From Nioella sp965215655 (lineage in GTDB: Bacteria > Pseudomonadota > Alphaproteobacteria > Rhodobacterales > Rhodobacteraceae): a DNA stretch of 64,000 nucleotides. The stretch is taken from contig NZ_OZ244111.1 in assembly GCF_965215655.1 (NCBI RefSeq), forward strand, positions 930,001 through 994,000. Reading direction: 5' to 3'. The notes beneath the pieces were generated by a model. That model made no database searches, was not told the DNA's origin, and worked only from the letters and a program-made list of their open reading frames with translations. Of this stretch, positions 20,698 through 30,104 are shown one piece after another. Positions within the stretch are counted from its first letter, which is position 1; every line of letters starts with the position of its first letter. Position numbers and translations under genes: made by a program.

Positions 20698-21621
20698 TCA
20701 GAGCGCCAGGTTCGGGATGATCTGCTTTTTGCGGGATACGACGCCGGGCAGAACCACGGTATCGGCATCGCCCACGACGGTGGCAAAGCTCTTCTCGGCC
20801 ACGGTCTTCACCAGATCGTTGGGCACCAGCAGGGTCGATTCCTCGTTCAGGATGTCGACCACGAACAGCAGCACCTGATCGACGCCATCTTCCTCGGCCA
20901 CTTGCGGCATGGTCGCGACAAGGCTGTCCTTGCGGGACAGGACAGTGCCGGGCGAGGTGGTTTCGAGGACCGAGACGCGGAACTTGGTGCCCGAGACCTC
21001 ATAAGCCTTGGAGTCCATGCGCAGCAGTTCGGCGTCCGAGAAGGCGGAGACATCGGATTTGGCGGCGAACATCTCGGCGGCATAGGCGGCGGTGTCGATG
21101 CCCAGATCGGCAGCCAGCGCCTCGACCACTTCGCGGTCGCGGTCGGTGGTGGTGGGGCTGCGGAATTCCAGCGTGTCGGAGAGGATGCAGGACAGCATCG
21201 CGCCCTTGATCGCCTCGGGCATCTTGGCGGCGTCCCCGCCCATCAGGTCATGCATGATGGTGGCAGTGCAGGCGACGGGGCGGATGGTGATGTCGATCGG
21301 TCCCTTGGTCTCGATCCCGCCAACCAGCTTGTGGTGGTCGATGATCGCCTGAATATCGGCGTCGTTGATGGCGTCGGGCAGTTCGGCAGGGTTGTTGGTG
21401 TCGACGATGACGACAGGCGCGCCCGCGTCCACGGCGTCGATGATGCGCGGCTTGGGCAGGTCCCACTTCTCCAGCACGAAGGCCGCTTCGGTATTGGGCT
21501 CGCCCAGAAGGACGGCTTCGGCGTCGGTGCCTTTCACTTCGTTCAGATACCAGGCCCAGATGATGGGGGAGCCGGTGGAATCGGTGTCGGGGGATTTGTG
21601 GCCGAATACGAGCGTGGTCAT
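20698..21621 (-). CDS. ppaC: Manganese-dependent inorganic pyrophosphatase (family II)
   Basis: A 307-residue DHH-family pyrophosphatase that removes PPi. The Mn-binding motifs are all visible: GHKSPDTDSTGS at the N terminus, IVDTNNPAELPDA, and the DHH motif in IIDHHKLVGG. The C-terminal DHHA2 domain carries the substrate-binding SRKKQIIPNL end. The start at MTTLVFGHKSPDTDS fits the family; an in-frame ATG 6 codons upstream is possible, and neither has a strong ribosome-binding site. It is monocistronic. Confidence 0.96.
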   Translation of the reverse strand: MTTLVFGHKSPDTDSTGSPIIWAWYLNEVKGTDAEAVLLGEPNTEAAFVLEKWDLPKPRIIDAVDAGAPVVIVDTNNPAELPDAINDADIQAIIDHHKLVGGIETKGPIDITIRPVACTATIMHDLMGGDAAKMPEAIKGAMLSCILSDTLEFRSPTTTDRDREVVEALAADLGIDTAAYAAEMFAAKSDVSAFSDAELLRMDSKAYEVSGTKFRVSVLETTSPGTVLSRKDSLVATMPQVAEEDGVDQVLLFVVDILNEESTLLVPNDLVKTVAEKSFATVVGDADTVVLPGVVSRKKQIIPNLAL

Positions 21622-21712
21622 AGGATGGGGTCCGTTCATCTTGAGTTTGCGCGCGTCATACAGAAGCGGCGGCGGATTGTCAGGTGGAAGTTGTGCCGCA
21701 GGAGGGGCGATG

Positions 21713-23026
21713 TCAGCGGGAAGGCGCGGTGCGGTCTTTCATCCGATTGGCGATCCAGGCGGCGAGGCGTTTGAGGCCGATGCCGGTGCGGAACTCGAAC
21801 TCCTCGTAATGGATGTCGCGGGCGCTGACCCCGAGGCGGGCAAGGCCCGATTGCAGCGCCCGGCGCAGCCCGGCGGGGCCGCAGAACCAAAGCTTGAGAG
21901 GGCCATTCGCCGCTGCCGCGATCCGGTCGGCGGTCAGCCGGTCGCCTGACTCGGAAGACAGGATATGGAGCGTCAGGTTGGCCACGCGGTTGGCGGCGGC
22001 CTCGACCCGCTCGATCTGGGGCGCATCCGCGCGGGAGCGGACGCACCAGAACAGCGTGACCGGTTCGGGCAAGTCATCGGGCAGCGCCTCGGTCCAGGCC
22101 AGGAAGGGGGTGATGCCGATGCCGCCCGCGACCCAGATTTCAGCGGCGTTGGCCCGTGTCCGTCGCTGGAACCGCCCGAATGGCCCCTGAACGCGCAGCG
22201 GGGCGCCCGGCGTCAGGTCGCGGCCAAGACGAAGGGTGAAATCGCCAAGCGCCTTCACGGTGATCTGAAGGGAGCCGTCTGCCGCCGGAGGGGCCGACAG
22301 AGAAAACGGGTGCGGTTCCGTCAGGCCGCGCGACCCGAAGGTAAAGACGGCGAACTGGCCGGGCGCAAAGCGCAGGGGCTTGCCGGTGGGGGTCATCGTG
22401 ATTTCGGTCGCGCCGCCGGTCTTGCGGATGCCGCTGACCTGATAGCCAGCCGACCTGCGCAGGGCAGGGGGCAGCAGCGTGACCGCATAGGCCAGCACGC
22501 CCGCGGCGCAGATCGCGCCGACATAAAGGCCGAGCGCCGAGCCATTGGCGAAGGGCTTGAGGATGAACAGGTAGTGGATGGTTCCGGCGATGAAGAAGCC
22601 GCCCATGGCCTTATGGGTCCAGCGCCACAGATGGTAGGGGATGAAGGTGGCGATGGAGATCACCACCAGAACCAACAAGCCATAAAGGCTGAGCTCGCCC
22701 AGAGTTTCGGCAATCTCGGTCAGCGCGGTTTCCCGGCCGATCCCGTCCATGTCGGCATCAATCGTGTCATGCAGAAGGATCGCGGTCATCGCGACGATGC
22801 CGGACCATTTATGCAGCACATAGACTTGGTCCATCGGTCCCATCAGCGCCTCGATGCCGGGCGCGCGGGTTGCCATGATCTGTGCCCAGGCCATGAGGAT
22901 CAGGGCTAGCGTGCCAAGATACTGGCTGAACAGCGCCACGGGGTCGGCAATATCGGGCAGCGTGGCGAAGAGATAGGCGGGGATCAGGCAGGAGAGGACT
23001 ATAATGACAAGCCCGGTGGCGCGCAT
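21713..23026 (-). CDS. Membrane flavocytochrome: ferric-reductase-like domain fused to ferredoxin reductase
   Basis: A 437-residue protein. The N-terminal ~215 residues form about six membrane helices with paired histidines (LHKWSGIVAMTAILLHDTID; HLWRWTHKAMGGF; TIHYLF) placed as b-type haem ligands of the ferric-reductase/NOX fold. The C-terminal half is a ferredoxin-NADP reductase module: FAD motif HPFSLSAPP, NAD(P) glycine motif GGIGITPFLAW and the C-terminal FCGPAGLRRALQ. It probably moves electrons from NAD(P)H across the inner membrane; acceptor (Fe3+, O2 or a quinone) is unknown. The ATG start MRATGLVIIVL follows AAAAGGG; an upstream in-frame ATG adds a non-family tail. Confidence 0.87.
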   Translation of the reverse strand: MRATGLVIIVLSCLIPAYLFATLPDIADPVALFSQYLGTLALILMAWAQIMATRAPGIEALMGPMDQVYVLHKWSGIVAMTAILLHDTIDADMDGIGRETALTEIAETLGELSLYGLLVLVVISIATFIPYHLWRWTHKAMGGFFIAGTIHYLFILKPFANGSALGLYVGAICAAGVLAYAVTLLPPALRRSAGYQVSGIRKTGGATEITMTPTGKPLRFAPGQFAVFTFGSRGLTEPHPFSLSAPPAADGSLQITVKALGDFTLRLGRDLTPGAPLRVQGPFGRFQRRTRANAAEIWVAGGIGITPFLAWTEALPDDLPEPVTLFWCVRSRADAPQIERVEAAANRVANLTLHILSSESGDRLTADRIAAAANGPLKLWFCGPAGLRRALQSGLARLGVSARDIHYEEFEFRTGIGLKRLAAWIANRMKDRTAPSR

Positions 23027-23194
23027 TGCTGTGGCCCTTTTGCTGTGCGGATCGGATTGGAGCGACGGGCTAGCGGGCCGGGAGCGATTTGTCAGGTCGG
23101 TATGCAACCCTGGCGCGACTCGGTCAGGGGGTGGTGCCCGAATGCCACGTTCCTGGCGCGCTATCGCGCCACGGGTCTGCGTGCGGATGCAATG

Positions 23195-24778
23195 TTATTC
23201 GGCAGCGATCTGTCCCTCGTCGCCAAGCGCCGACACCACGCGGTTGCGGCCCTGGTCCTTGGCCCGGTAGAGCGCGAGATCCGCGTGTTTCAGCATATCG
23301 GCCACGTGATCGCCGCAGGCCGGGTAGCTGGTCACGCCGGCTGAGGCGGTGATGCGCGGCAGCTTGCCGTCACCATAGGCCAGTTCCAACTCGCTTAGCG
23401 CAATGCGGAAACGCTCCGCGATCTCCAGCGCGGCGGCGTGGTCGAGACCGGGCAGGAGTGCCACGAACTCCTCGCCCCCCAGACGGCAGGGGGCAAGCGG
23501 CGGGGTAAACACCTCTCGCATCAGGGCGCCGACCTCTCTCAGTACGATATCGCCTGCGTCATGGCCGTGATGGTCGTTGAACTTCTTGAAGTGGTCGACG
23601 TCGAGGGAAATCAGAGACAGCGGGCTGCCCTGACGGCGGGCACGGCCAATCTCCTTATGTGCGGCATCGAGGAACCAACGGCGGTTCCACAGGCTGGTCA
23701 GCGGGTCGCGCACGGATTGATCCATGAGTTCATGCCTGAGCTGCACATTGGCCACCGCCAGGCTGATCTGTTCGGCGCAAAGCAGGCCAAGTTCCCATCG
23801 CTGTTGCAGAAAGGTTTCCACCATCTCGCGCGACATGATCGACCGGTCGAACGCGGAAAAGGCCAGGTGCAGCAGGCCGATGGTTTCGCCATGTGCAATG
23901 ATCGGCAGGCAGAAATAAGGGGTGTCTTCACCCTGCACATGTGAACAGGGGAATTCGATGGCGCGGGTGCCGAAGGAATAGGCGCGCCCCCGGCGCAGGG
24001 CCCAACAATCCTCCGCATCGATGTGTTCGTGAACGGGCGTATCGCCCCAGCTGGTTTCCAGATCCAGCGTGTCGCGCGAATTCGAGTAGATATAGAGCTG
24101 CCCCTCGCTTTCGGGGATCAGCGTGTGCATGGATTTCTGCACCACCATCAGCAATTCTTCAAGCGACTTGGCGGAATAGAGCCATTCGCTGACCTGGCTG
24201 AGCAGCTTGCGTTCATGCTGGCGCTGTTCTTCGTTGGCCATCACCTCGCGCGTCTTTTCTTCCATCTTGCGGCGTTTGGAGATGTCGCGGTTGATCGACA
24301 TGTGATGGGTGTGATTGCCGTCTTCGTCGAAGATCGGCGTCAGGGTCTTGTCGATCCAGATGGGTTCACCCGAGGCTGAGTAATGCAGGATATCGACGGT
24401 CAGAACCTCGCGCCCCTGAACCGCGCGCATCACCTTGTCTCGCGCGGCGGGGTCGGTGTCGGGGCCGTCCAGCAAACCCTTGGCCGGGAGGCCCTGAATG
24501 TTTTCCAGCCGGTGGCCGAACATCCGCTCGAACCCGGTATTCACCCAGACGATGTCATTGGCCAGATCGGTGACCAGCACCGCGTCGAGGATATGGCGCA
24601 GCGTCAGTTCGGCATAGCGCCGATATTCCGCTGACCTGTCTGCAATGTCATCTCGGGTCTTGGCCAAGTCACTCGTCCTGAAACATGCGGGTCCCAAACG
24701 GAAAGCTATGGGTGAAGGGTGAACAAACCCTTGACGAGGCGCAGATTGCCCCAAGGGAAACTGCCTAAAACTCTTCAT
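23195..24778 (-). CDS. PAS-GAF-GGDEF diguanylate cyclase
   Basis: A 527-residue soluble c-di-GMP synthase. Order: PAS domain (about 55-170, with NTGFERMFGHRLENI and a PAC-type INRDISKRRKM end), GAF-type sensor (about 195-345, with Cys in EFPCSHVQGE), then the GGDEF domain with DPLTSLWNRRWF, DVDHFKKFNDHHGHDAGD and the active GGEEF site at 434-438. No RxxD inhibitory site is visible five residues before GGEEF. The first ~37 residues look non-conserved, and a TTG at 24667 preceded by AGGACG would start the protein at the PAS linker; either start is possible. No EAL domain. Confidence 0.9.
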   Translation of the reverse strand: MKSFRQFPLGQSAPRQGFVHPSPIAFRLGPACFRTSDLAKTRDDIADRSAEYRRYAELTLRHILDAVLVTDLANDIVWVNTGFERMFGHRLENIQGLPAKGLLDGPDTDPAARDKVMRAVQGREVLTVDILHYSASGEPIWIDKTLTPIFDEDGNHTHHMSINRDISKRRKMEEKTREVMANEEQRQHERKLLSQVSEWLYSAKSLEELLMVVQKSMHTLIPESEGQLYIYSNSRDTLDLETSWGDTPVHEHIDAEDCWALRRGRAYSFGTRAIEFPCSHVQGEDTPYFCLPIIAHGETIGLLHLAFSAFDRSIMSREMVETFLQQRWELGLLCAEQISLAVANVQLRHELMDQSVRDPLTSLWNRRWFLDAAHKEIGRARRQGSPLSLISLDVDHFKKFNDHHGHDAGDIVLREVGALMREVFTPPLAPCRLGGEEFVALLPGLDHAAALEIAERFRIALSELELAYGDGKLPRITASAGVTSYPACGDHVADMLKHADLALYRAKDQGRNRVVSALGDEGQIAAE

Positions 24779-24812
24779 GTCCGGCAGACGGTGAAAAATC
24801 TTGGCGGGCTTT

Positions 24813-24844
24813 GTTGACTCGTCCCATGCACCTCCTTATCTACG
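24813..24844 (+). promoter_or_regulatory. RpoH-type promoter of groESL
   Basis: GTTG (24813-24816) is followed after 18 bases by CTTATCTACG (24835-24844). This matches the alphaproteobacterial RpoH pattern CTTG-N17/18-CYTATNTNNG at every -10 position, with one mismatch in the -35 box. It lies immediately before the CIRCE element. Confidence 0.65.
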
Positions 24845-24849
24845 CCTCG

Positions 24850-24876
24850 TTATCACTCTACCACGGTGAGTGCTAA
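24850..24876. promoter_or_regulatory. CIRCE operator (HrcA binding site)
   Basis: TTATCACTC-N9-GAGTGCTAA differs from the CIRCE consensus TTAGCACTC-N9-GAGTGCTAA by one base in the left arm. It lies 37 bases before the groES start, where HrcA represses groESL in the absence of heat stress. Confidence 0.92.
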
Positions 24877-24913
24877 CATGGGAGAAACAACGAACCTAAG
24901 GAGTGTTCGAGAG

Positions 24914-25201
24914 ATGGCATTCAAACCGCTGCATGACCGCGTGCTGGTGCGCCGCATCGAAAGCGACGAGAAGACCAAGGGCGGTCTGATCATCCCCGAC
25001 AGCGCCAAGGAAAAACCGTCCGAAGGCGAAATCGTCGCCTGCGGCGAAGGCGCGCGCAAGGATTCGGGCGAGCTGATCGCAATGGCCGTGTCGGCCGGCG
25101 ACCGCGTCCTGTTCGGCAAATGGTCGGGCACCGAAGTGACGGTCGAGGGCGAAGAGCTCTTGATCATGAAAGAGTCGGACATCCTCGGCATCATCGCCTG
25201 A
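24914..25201 (+). CDS. groES: Co-chaperonin GroES
   Basis: The 95-residue lid of the GroEL folding chamber. The start at MAFKPLHDRVLVRRIE is supported by the family N terminus and by AAGGAG 10 bases upstream; an in-frame ATG at 24866 falls inside the CIRCE element and is not used. The mobile-loop region (DEKTKGGLIIPDSAKEK) and the roof loop are intact. It is 50 bases upstream of groEL in the same transcript, under CIRCE/HrcA and probable RpoH control. Confidence 0.97.
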   Translation: MAFKPLHDRVLVRRIESDEKTKGGLIIPDSAKEKPSEGEIVACGEGARKDSGELIAMAVSAGDRVLFGKWSGTEVTVEGEELLIMKESDILGIIA

Positions 25202-25251
25202 GCCGTCCCTTTTTCGACTGAAACCAAGACATTCCAAGGAAGGAGCCACCG

Positions 25252-26901
<1,650 letters not shown>

Positions 26902-26925
26902 TCTGCCGATCCGTCAGGAACAGGG

Positions 26926-26956
26926 AAGGGGCTCGCCACTGGCGGGCCCCTTTCTG
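26926..26956 (+). terminator. Terminator of groESL
   Basis: AAGGGGCTCGCC (26926-26937) pairs with GGCGGGCCCCTT (26941-26952), with one G-U pair and a 3-base loop, followed by TCTGTTTC. It lies 24 bases after the groEL stop. Confidence 0.88.
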
Positions 26957-27024
26957 TTTCTGCCCGACCTTGGCGATCCGGGCCATGGGGGAGGCGCCTG
27001 GACGGAGCGTTGCCCTCGGAGACG

Positions 27025-27372
27025 TCAGTCAGTGCGATCCGCCCGTGGATTCAGCTCCTGCTGCCACTGGTCCACGGCCTCGATGGGCCAGACAAGGCTG
27101 AGCGTCGACAGGGTCAGGCTGTCCCGCGCAATGAGCGACGCTGTCAGCTCCAGCACCACGATCAGCAGGACCGACCAGAGCGGGCGGATGGCAGAGGCTA
27201 GCGCGAAACCGCCCATCATGAAGACGTAATCCGCAACCGCATTCAGCACGCTGTCACCCAGATAACCCTGGTTGATCGTCGTGGCGCGGAAGGCATCAAG
27301 CACCCAGGTCGTGTGCTCGACAATCTCCCATCCCACACCCGTCAGAATGGCCAGCGCGGGATGGTGTGTCAT
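27025..27372 (-). CDS. Half-length DUF2585-like membrane protein
   Basis: A 115-residue protein whose pattern (GWEIVEHTTWVLDAFRA, NQGYLGDSVLNAVADYVFMM, RDSLTLSTLSLVWPIEAVDQW) matches the C-terminal half of DUF2585 family membrane proteins as I know them. The N-terminal half of that family (Cys-containing, with a WHG motif) is missing, and the open frame upstream of this ATG does not resemble it. Two membrane helices are visible. It is either a short paralogue or a truncated gene. It is divergent from phnM, with 128 bases between the starts. No strong ribosome-binding site (GAAAGA only). Confidence 0.65.
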   Translation of the reverse strand: MTHHPALAILTGVGWEIVEHTTWVLDAFRATTINQGYLGDSVLNAVADYVFMMGGFALASAIRPLWSVLLIVVLELTASLIARDSLTLSTLSLVWPIEAVDQWQQELNPRADRTD

Positions 27373-27500
27373 GTGTGGTCTTTCTTTGCCCGGCTTCAGC
27401 ACCTTAGACCTGTCGCGCGCGGCTGGATAGTCGGGCCTTGCGGACTGACGCTTGCCCTTGGCCTCTTCCCTTGATCCCCGGAATCGGGCAGGCAGGTCGT

Positions 27501-28637
27501 ATGACCCTGCCACCCTTGACCCTGACCAATGCCCGCGTTCTGCGTCCCGACGGGTTTTCATCCGCCACGGTTTCCGTGACCGATGGACTTGTCAGCGACA
27601 GGTCCGGCAAGGTCGTGGACCTGTCAGGATACACGATCCTGCCCGGTATCATCGACCTGCATGGCGACGGGTTCGAACGCCATGTGGCCCCACGCCGGGG
27701 GGCGGTGACCGATCCGGGCGAGGGGCTGGCGACGCTCGATGCGGAACTGGCCGCGAACGGCATCACCACCGCCGTTCTGGCCCAGTTCTTCAGCTGGGAA
27801 GGGGGTATGCGCGGACCGGATTTTGCCGAGACGCTGGCGGGTGTGCTGGCCCGTGCGCAGCCCCTGACAGACATGCGGATGCAGCTGCGGCTGGAGGTGA
27901 ACCTGCTGGCGGACTACCCCCGCGCGCGCGATCTGATCCGCAGGGCCGGGATCGGCTATGTGGTGTTCAACGATCACCTGCCGCATGCAGCACTGGCCGC
28001 TGGCAAACGCCCGCCGCGGCTGACCGGACAGGCCCTGAAAAGCGGCCGCAGCCCCGAGGCGCATCTGGCGCTGCTTCACAAGCTGCACGGATTGCGCGAT
28101 GAGGTGCCGGGGGCGCTGGCGGCGCTGGCGGCTGATCTCAGGGCCGATGGCGTCAGACTCGGCAGCCACGACGATGCCAGCCCCGAAATCCGTGCCCGGT
28201 TTCGCGCCATGGGCGCCCGGATCGCGGAGTTTCCGGAAACCCTGGACACTGCCGCCGCAGCCCGAGGGGCGGGCGACGCGGTGATCATGGGGGCGCCCAA
28301 CGTGGTCCGGGGTGGCTCGCATGACAAGAAGGTCGCGGCAGAGGAGATCATCCGCGCGGGCGATTGCGATGCGCTGGTGTCGGATTATCACTACCCGACC
28401 CCTCGGCAGGCGGCGTTTGCGCTGGCCGCGAAAGGTCTGTTGCCGCTGGAGGACGCATGGGCGCTGATCTCCAGCCGCCCGGCAGAGGTGATGGGCTGGA
28501 CCGACCGGGGACGGCTGGACACTGGCTTGCGCGCCGACCTTGTCATCGTGGAGGACGCGACTCGCCGGGTGGCGGCCACGATCTGCGCCGGGCAGGTCAG
28601 CTGGATGGCAGGCCCCGTCGCCGCGCGGTTCCTGTAA
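27501..28637 (+). CDS. phnM: Alpha-D-ribose 1-methylphosphonate 5-triphosphate diphosphatase (PhnM)
   Basis: A 378-residue amidohydrolase-fold enzyme. In the C-P lyase pathway PhnM removes pyrophosphate from the phosphonate-ribosyl triphosphate. Metal-site patterns are visible: IIDLHGDGFERH (about 46-57), LGSHDDASPE and VSDYHYPT. The start MTLPPLTLTNARVLRPDG is preceded by GGCAGG. No phnGHIJKL, phnN or phosphonate transporter lies near, so it is either separated from its operon or serves another role. Confidence 0.93.
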   Translation: MTLPPLTLTNARVLRPDGFSSATVSVTDGLVSDRSGKVVDLSGYTILPGIIDLHGDGFERHVAPRRGAVTDPGEGLATLDAELAANGITTAVLAQFFSWEGGMRGPDFAETLAGVLARAQPLTDMRMQLRLEVNLLADYPRARDLIRRAGIGYVVFNDHLPHAALAAGKRPPRLTGQALKSGRSPEAHLALLHKLHGLRDEVPGALAALAADLRADGVRLGSHDDASPEIRARFRAMGARIAEFPETLDTAAAARGAGDAVIMGAPNVVRGGSHDKKVAAEEIIRAGDCDALVSDYHYPTPRQAAFALAAKGLLPLEDAWALISSRPAEVMGWTDRGRLDTGLRADLVIVEDATRRVAATICAGQVSWMAGPVAARFL

Positions 28638-28742
28638 GGCGCTCGGGTCAAGTGCGGCGAAATCGCGAGGCAGGGGCGCTTTCCCTTGCGCCCGGAGCTA
28701 TGCTGGGGTGTTCTGACCCCCTCCTATCTTCGGACAGTCCTC

Positions 28743-29612
28743 ATGCGCCTTGCCCTGCTCACCGCCCTCACCATGCTGGCCTTCGCGGCCAATTCGATCC
28801 TCAACCGCATGGCACTGGCCGGGGGCGATATCGACGCGCTCGGCTTTGCCATCATCCGGGTGCTGTCGGGCGCGGGCATGCTGGTGGCGCTGGTGCTGAT
28901 CCAGCGGCGCGGGCTGCCGATGTTCCAGCCCGGACGCCTTGTCGGCGCACTGTCGCTCTGCCTTTACCTGCTTGGCTTTTCCATTGCCTATCTCCGGCTC
29001 GATGCCGGGCTCGGCGCGCTCATTCTCTTTGGCTGCGTCCAGATCACAATGTTTGCAGGCGCGATCCTTGGCGGCGAGTCCGTGCCGCCCGCGCGGTGGA
29101 TCGGGGCGGGGCTGGCCATGGCGGGGCTCGGCTGGCTGGTCTGGCCGGCAGGGGAGGTTACGGTGCCGCTGATGGGCACCGTCTTCATGGCGCTCGCGGG
29201 CGTGGGCTGGGGGGTCTATTCGCTGGCGGGGCGCAAGGCGGGCGATCCGCTGGCGGCGACGGCGGCGAATTTCCTCTGGGCCGCGCCGGTCTGCCTGATC
29301 ATCCCGATCTTCCTGCCGGTGCAGATGGAGCCCGTCGACGTCACGACAAGGGGCATCCTGCTGGCCTGCCTGTCTGGCGCGGTGACCTCGGGTCTCGGCT
29401 ATGCGCTGTGGTATTCCCTGCTGCCGCAGCTCAAGGCCACGGTGGCGGGGCTGGTGCAGCTTTCCGCTCCGGTCATTGCCATTCTGGGGGGCGTGGCGCT
29501 GCTTGGCGAAGGCCTGTCGCTGCGTCTGGTGCTGGCGGCGGCAATCGTTCTGGGGGGGATTGCCTTCGGCCTGCTGGCGCCTCAGCGCAGGATCGGTTCC
29601 AGCGGATCGTAG
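28743..29612 (+). CDS. DMT-superfamily (EamA) transporter
   Basis: A 289-residue inner-membrane protein with about ten hydrophobic helices in two EamA repeats, typical of drug/metabolite exporters. Characteristic segments are FAANSILNRMAL in helix 1 and the second-repeat end GLVQLSAPVIAILGGVALLGE with its conserved P and E residues. The start is the ATG giving MRLALLTALTMLAF; a frame 19 codons longer is less likely. The last 31 bases overlap the end of the convergent Nudix gene. The substrate is unknown. Confidence 0.9.
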   Translation: MRLALLTALTMLAFAANSILNRMALAGGDIDALGFAIIRVLSGAGMLVALVLIQRRGLPMFQPGRLVGALSLCLYLLGFSIAYLRLDAGLGALILFGCVQITMFAGAILGGESVPPARWIGAGLAMAGLGWLVWPAGEVTVPLMGTVFMALAGVGWGVYSLAGRKAGDPLAATAANFLWAAPVCLIIPIFLPVQMEPVDVTTRGILLACLSGAVTSGLGYALWYSLLPQLKATVAGLVQLSAPVIAILGGVALLGEGLSLRLVLAAAIVLGGIAFGLLAPQRRIGSSGS

Positions 29613-30028
29613 AAGATCGCCTCGCCCCAGGCCACGGCGGCGAGGCTGTCGGGCTTGACCTTGATCCGCGCGATGTCGTCCCGGCTGAACAGCCTGCGTT
29701 CACAGACCACCCGTTCGGGATCTTTCCAATTGTTGTCGAGCTGGCCTGCCAGAAGCGTGCAGCGGAAATAGACATCGACCTGATGGAACGTGCCCTCGGG
29801 GTCGTGAAACTCGTTGACCAGGCATGGATCGCCGACGCCAACCGTGAGGCCGGTTTCCTCGTGAAACTCCCGCGCCAGATTGTCGGGCAGGGAACTGCCA
29901 CGCTCGACGCCACCGCCGGGCGCGCACCACAGGTTGCCCCGGTGCTTGGGCCAGGCGTTGACCAGAAGCAGGCGGTTGTCGATCAGGAGCAGGCCGCGAA
30001 CGGCAAGGCGGGGAGAGGGGACTGGCAT
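29582..30028 (-). CDS. Nudix hydrolase
   Basis: A 148-residue Nudix protein. The Nudix box runs GGGVERGSS, then LAREFHEETGL; the metal-binding REFHEETG core is intact, but the first Glu of the canonical GX5EX7 pattern is Ser here. The start at MPVPSPRLAVRGLLLIDN matches the family N terminus; an upstream ATG adds 12 residues. The substrate (a nucleoside diphosphate derivative) cannot be named. Convergent with the DMT gene, with a 31-base overlap of the coding ends. Confidence 0.9.
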   Translation of the reverse strand: MPVPSPRLAVRGLLLIDNRLLLVNAWPKHRGNLWCAPGGGVERGSSLPDNLAREFHEETGLTVGVGDPCLVNEFHDPEGTFHQVDVYFRCTLLAGQLDNNWKDPERVVCERRLFSRDDIARIKVKPDSLAAVAWGEAIFYDPLEPILR

Positions 30029-30104
30029 GAGCGGGATGCTGCCCGGCTTATGGCCGGTGCGCAAGGGGGCTTGGGAAATCCGCGGTCTGGCCTAGATAGG
30101 AGGA

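Noticed and set aside
23154..23171. Terminator TGGCGCG-CTAT-CGCGCCA after the diguanylate cyclase gene
   Set aside because: The hairpin is good, but there is no T-tract on either strand, so termination cannot be claimed.
24866..24913. Upstream ATG for groES
   Set aside because: This ATG lies inside the CIRCE operator; the family start and ribosome-binding site point to 24914.
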